From: Deinococcus sp.
GTDB taxonomy: Bacteria > Deinococcota > Deinococci > Deinococcales > Deinococcaceae
Assembly: GCA_028287665.1 (NCBI GenBank)
Contig: JAQBPF010000246.1
Location: 1 to 6,796, forward strand
DNA: 6,796 bases
Direction of reading: 5' to 3'
The position numbers and the translations under genes were made by a program. Shown here in pieces: positions 5,436 to 6,796 of this stretch (position 1 is the stretch's first letter; each line of letters begins with the position of its first letter). The notes beneath the pieces are model-generated. The model did not search any database, was not told the origin of the DNA, and was given only the letters and a program-made list of their open reading frames with translations.

Positions 5436-6796
5436 ATGCCGGTTCCAGTGAACTCCCCCCTCCCTTCTGCCGCTGATGTGGCGCGTGCCGTTCTGGCGCG
5501 TGAAACGACTCCACAGACCCTGTTGTCTGACACGCTGGCAAGAATCGATGCCGCCCAGAACCTGAATGCACTGATCAGTCTGAACGAGGGTGCGGCTCAG
5601 CAGGCCGAGGCCATTCAGGCGCGGGTTCAGGCGGGCGAAATCTTGCCGCTGGCAGGCGTGCCGATTATTGTCAAAGACAACATCAACGTGCGCGGCACCC
5701 GCACGACCTGTGGCAGCCGGATTCTGGCCAACTACACCAGCCCCTACGATGCCACCGTGGCCCGCCGCCTGATGCACGCGGGCGCGGTGATCGTGGGGAA
5801 GGCCAACATGGACGAATTCGCCATGGGGAGTTCCACCGAATCCAGCGCCAGTGGCCCGACCCTGAACCCCTGGGATACGGCCCGTGTACCGGGCGGCAGC
5901 AGCGGCGGCAGCGCGGTCGCCGTGGCGGCCAACCTCACGCCCATCAGTCTGGGCAGCGATACAGGCGGCAGCGTGCGCCAGCCCGCCGCATTTACGGGTG
6001 TCTACGGCCTGAAACCCACCTACGGGCGCGTCAGCCGATTTGGCCTGGTGGCTTACGCCAGTAGCCTTGATCAGATCGGGCCGTTTGCCCGCAGCGCCGA
6101 AGACCTCGCCCTGCTCATGAACGTGATCGCCGGACACGATCCCAGCGATGCCACCAGCCTGCACGCGCCCCCGCAGTTTGCCGCCGGAACCGCCGACGAC
6201 TTGCGCGGCCTGCGCGTAGGCGTGATCCGCGAGAGTTTGGAAGGCAACACGGCGGGCGTGGAGAGCACCCTGAACGCCACGCTAGACGCCCTGCGCGGGG
6301 CCGGAGCCAGCGTGCAGGAAGTCAGCATTGCCAGCGTGCGGCACGCCATCGCCGCCTATTACCTGATCGCCATGCCGGAAGCCAGCAGCAACCTCGCCCG
6401 CTATGACGGCATGACCTACGGCAGCCGTGAGACCCCCGGCGCAGATGTGAACACCAGCATGACCCTGACCCGCGAACACGGCTTCGGGCGGGAAGTGCAG
6501 CGCCGCATCCTGATCGGTACGTATGCCCTCAGCAGCGGCTACTACGACGCCTACTACTCCAAAGCCATGAAAGTCCGTGGCCTGATCGCGCAGGATTTTG
6601 CCCGCGCTTTTGCCGACTTTGATGTGCTGGTCACGCCCACCAGCCCCTTTCCAGCCTTCCGGCACGGCGAGAAGTCCAGCGATCCACTCGCCATGTACGC
6701 CGCCGATGTGGATACGGTAGCTATCAACTTGGCCGGACTGCCCGCCCTGAGTGTGCCCGCCGGGTTTGAAACTGTAGACGGTGTGCGCCTGCCCGT
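5436..6796 (+). CDS. gatA: Asp-tRNA(Asn)/Glu-tRNA(Gln) amidotransferase subunit A (3' end outside window)
   Basis: GatA is the glutaminase subunit of the cytoplasmic GatCAB complex. It releases ammonia from glutamine for GatB to convert Asp-tRNA(Asn) and/or Glu-tRNA(Gln) into the amide form. The frame is open from 5436 to the window edge (453 codons of a family usually about 470-490), with no stop. The amidase-signature triad is complete: K80 in VKDNI, S155 in PGGSSGGS and S179 in [12 protein letters not shown], each one residue later than in the well-studied Staphylococcus enzyme, which supports the chosen N-terminus. AMGSSTESS (129-137), [25 protein letters not shown] and VLVTPTSP are also typical. 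GTG at 5433 is an in-frame alternative start one codon earlier. The gene stands alone here, divergent from malE, without visible gatB or gatC; scattered gat genes are common in this phylum. Confidence 0.96.
   Translation, partial: MPVPVNSPLPSAADVARAVLARETTPQTLLSDTLARIDAAQNLNALISLNEGAAQQAEAIQARVQAGEILPLAGVPIIVKDNINVRGTRTTCGSRILANYTSPYDATVARRLMHAGAVIVGKANMDEFAMGSSTESSASGPTLNPWDTARVPGGSSGGSAVAVAANLTPISLGSDTGGSVRQPAAFTGVYGLKPTYGRVSRFGLVAYASSLDQIGPFARSAEDLALLMNVIAGHDPSDATSLHAPPQFAAGTADDLRGLRVGVIRESLEGNTAGVESTLNATLDALRGAGASVQEVSIASVRHAIAAYYLIAMPEASSNLARYDGMTYGSRETPGADVNTSMTLTREHGFGREVQRRILIGTYALSSGYYDAYYSKAMKVRGLIAQDFARAFADFDVLVTPTSPFPAFRHGEKSSDPLAMYAADVDTVAINLAGLPALSVPAGFETVDGVRLP

Noticed and set aside
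5122..5571. 149-residue minus-strand frame considered as a transposase remnant
   Set aside because: It begins inside gatA, and no DDE motif, terminal repeats or target duplication could be seen.
5385..6164. Long 259-residue open frame antisense to gatA
   Set aside because: It lies mostly opposite a gene with an intact catalytic triad and full family match; its Gly/Ala/Arg-rich translation shows no motif and arises from GC-rich codon bias.
1..6796. CRISPR array, insertion sequence or prophage
   Set aside because: No regularly spaced repeats, transposase or phage genes; all identified genes are ordinary chromosomal metabolism, transport or translation genes.

Overview
The window looks like a piece of a Deinococcus chromosome. 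The genes are GC-rich, and two of them have a -10-like TANNNT box about 6 nt before the start codon with no Shine-Dalgarno sequence, a leaderless pattern common in Deinococcus. The sugar-binding protein has a plain cleavable signal peptide and no lipobox, which suits a bacterium with a periplasm. The genus is an inference from gene content and signals, not from a database match.

Layout, left to right: (1) the 3' end of trpC (indole-3-glycerol-phosphate synthase) on + up to 282; (2) 2 bp away and convergent, a 373-residue membrane-anchored protein on - that I cannot name but which carries a lysozyme/transglycosylase-like signature; (3) a terminator at 1534-1562 closing a three-gene minus-strand sugar ABC-transporter operon read malE (4902-3643), malF (3404-2472), malG (2457-1606); (4) an AT-rich regulatory region of about 530 bp (4903-5435); (5) divergently, gatA (Asp/Glu-tRNA amidotransferase subunit A) on + from 5436, running off the right edge.

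The transporter genes work together: the secreted binding protein captures a trehalose/maltose-type disaccharide and delivers it to the MalF-MalG channel. The MalK-type ATPase needed to power import is not in the window. A strong hairpin followed by a short U-run lies in the 238-bp malE-malF gap and probably keeps malE expression above that of the membrane genes. The malE promoter has a perfect TTGACA, a 17-bp spacer and TAGCCT. It is surrounded by dyads and a direct repeat that look like regulator sites: a 10-bp inverted repeat just upstream of -35, a CG-centred LacI-family-like dyad in the 5' leader, and a 9-bp direct repeat further upstream.

I do not see a convincing wholly novel system. 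The points most worth a second look are the lysozyme-like protein, the malE control region, the intra-operon hairpin and the unexplained spacer before gatA.
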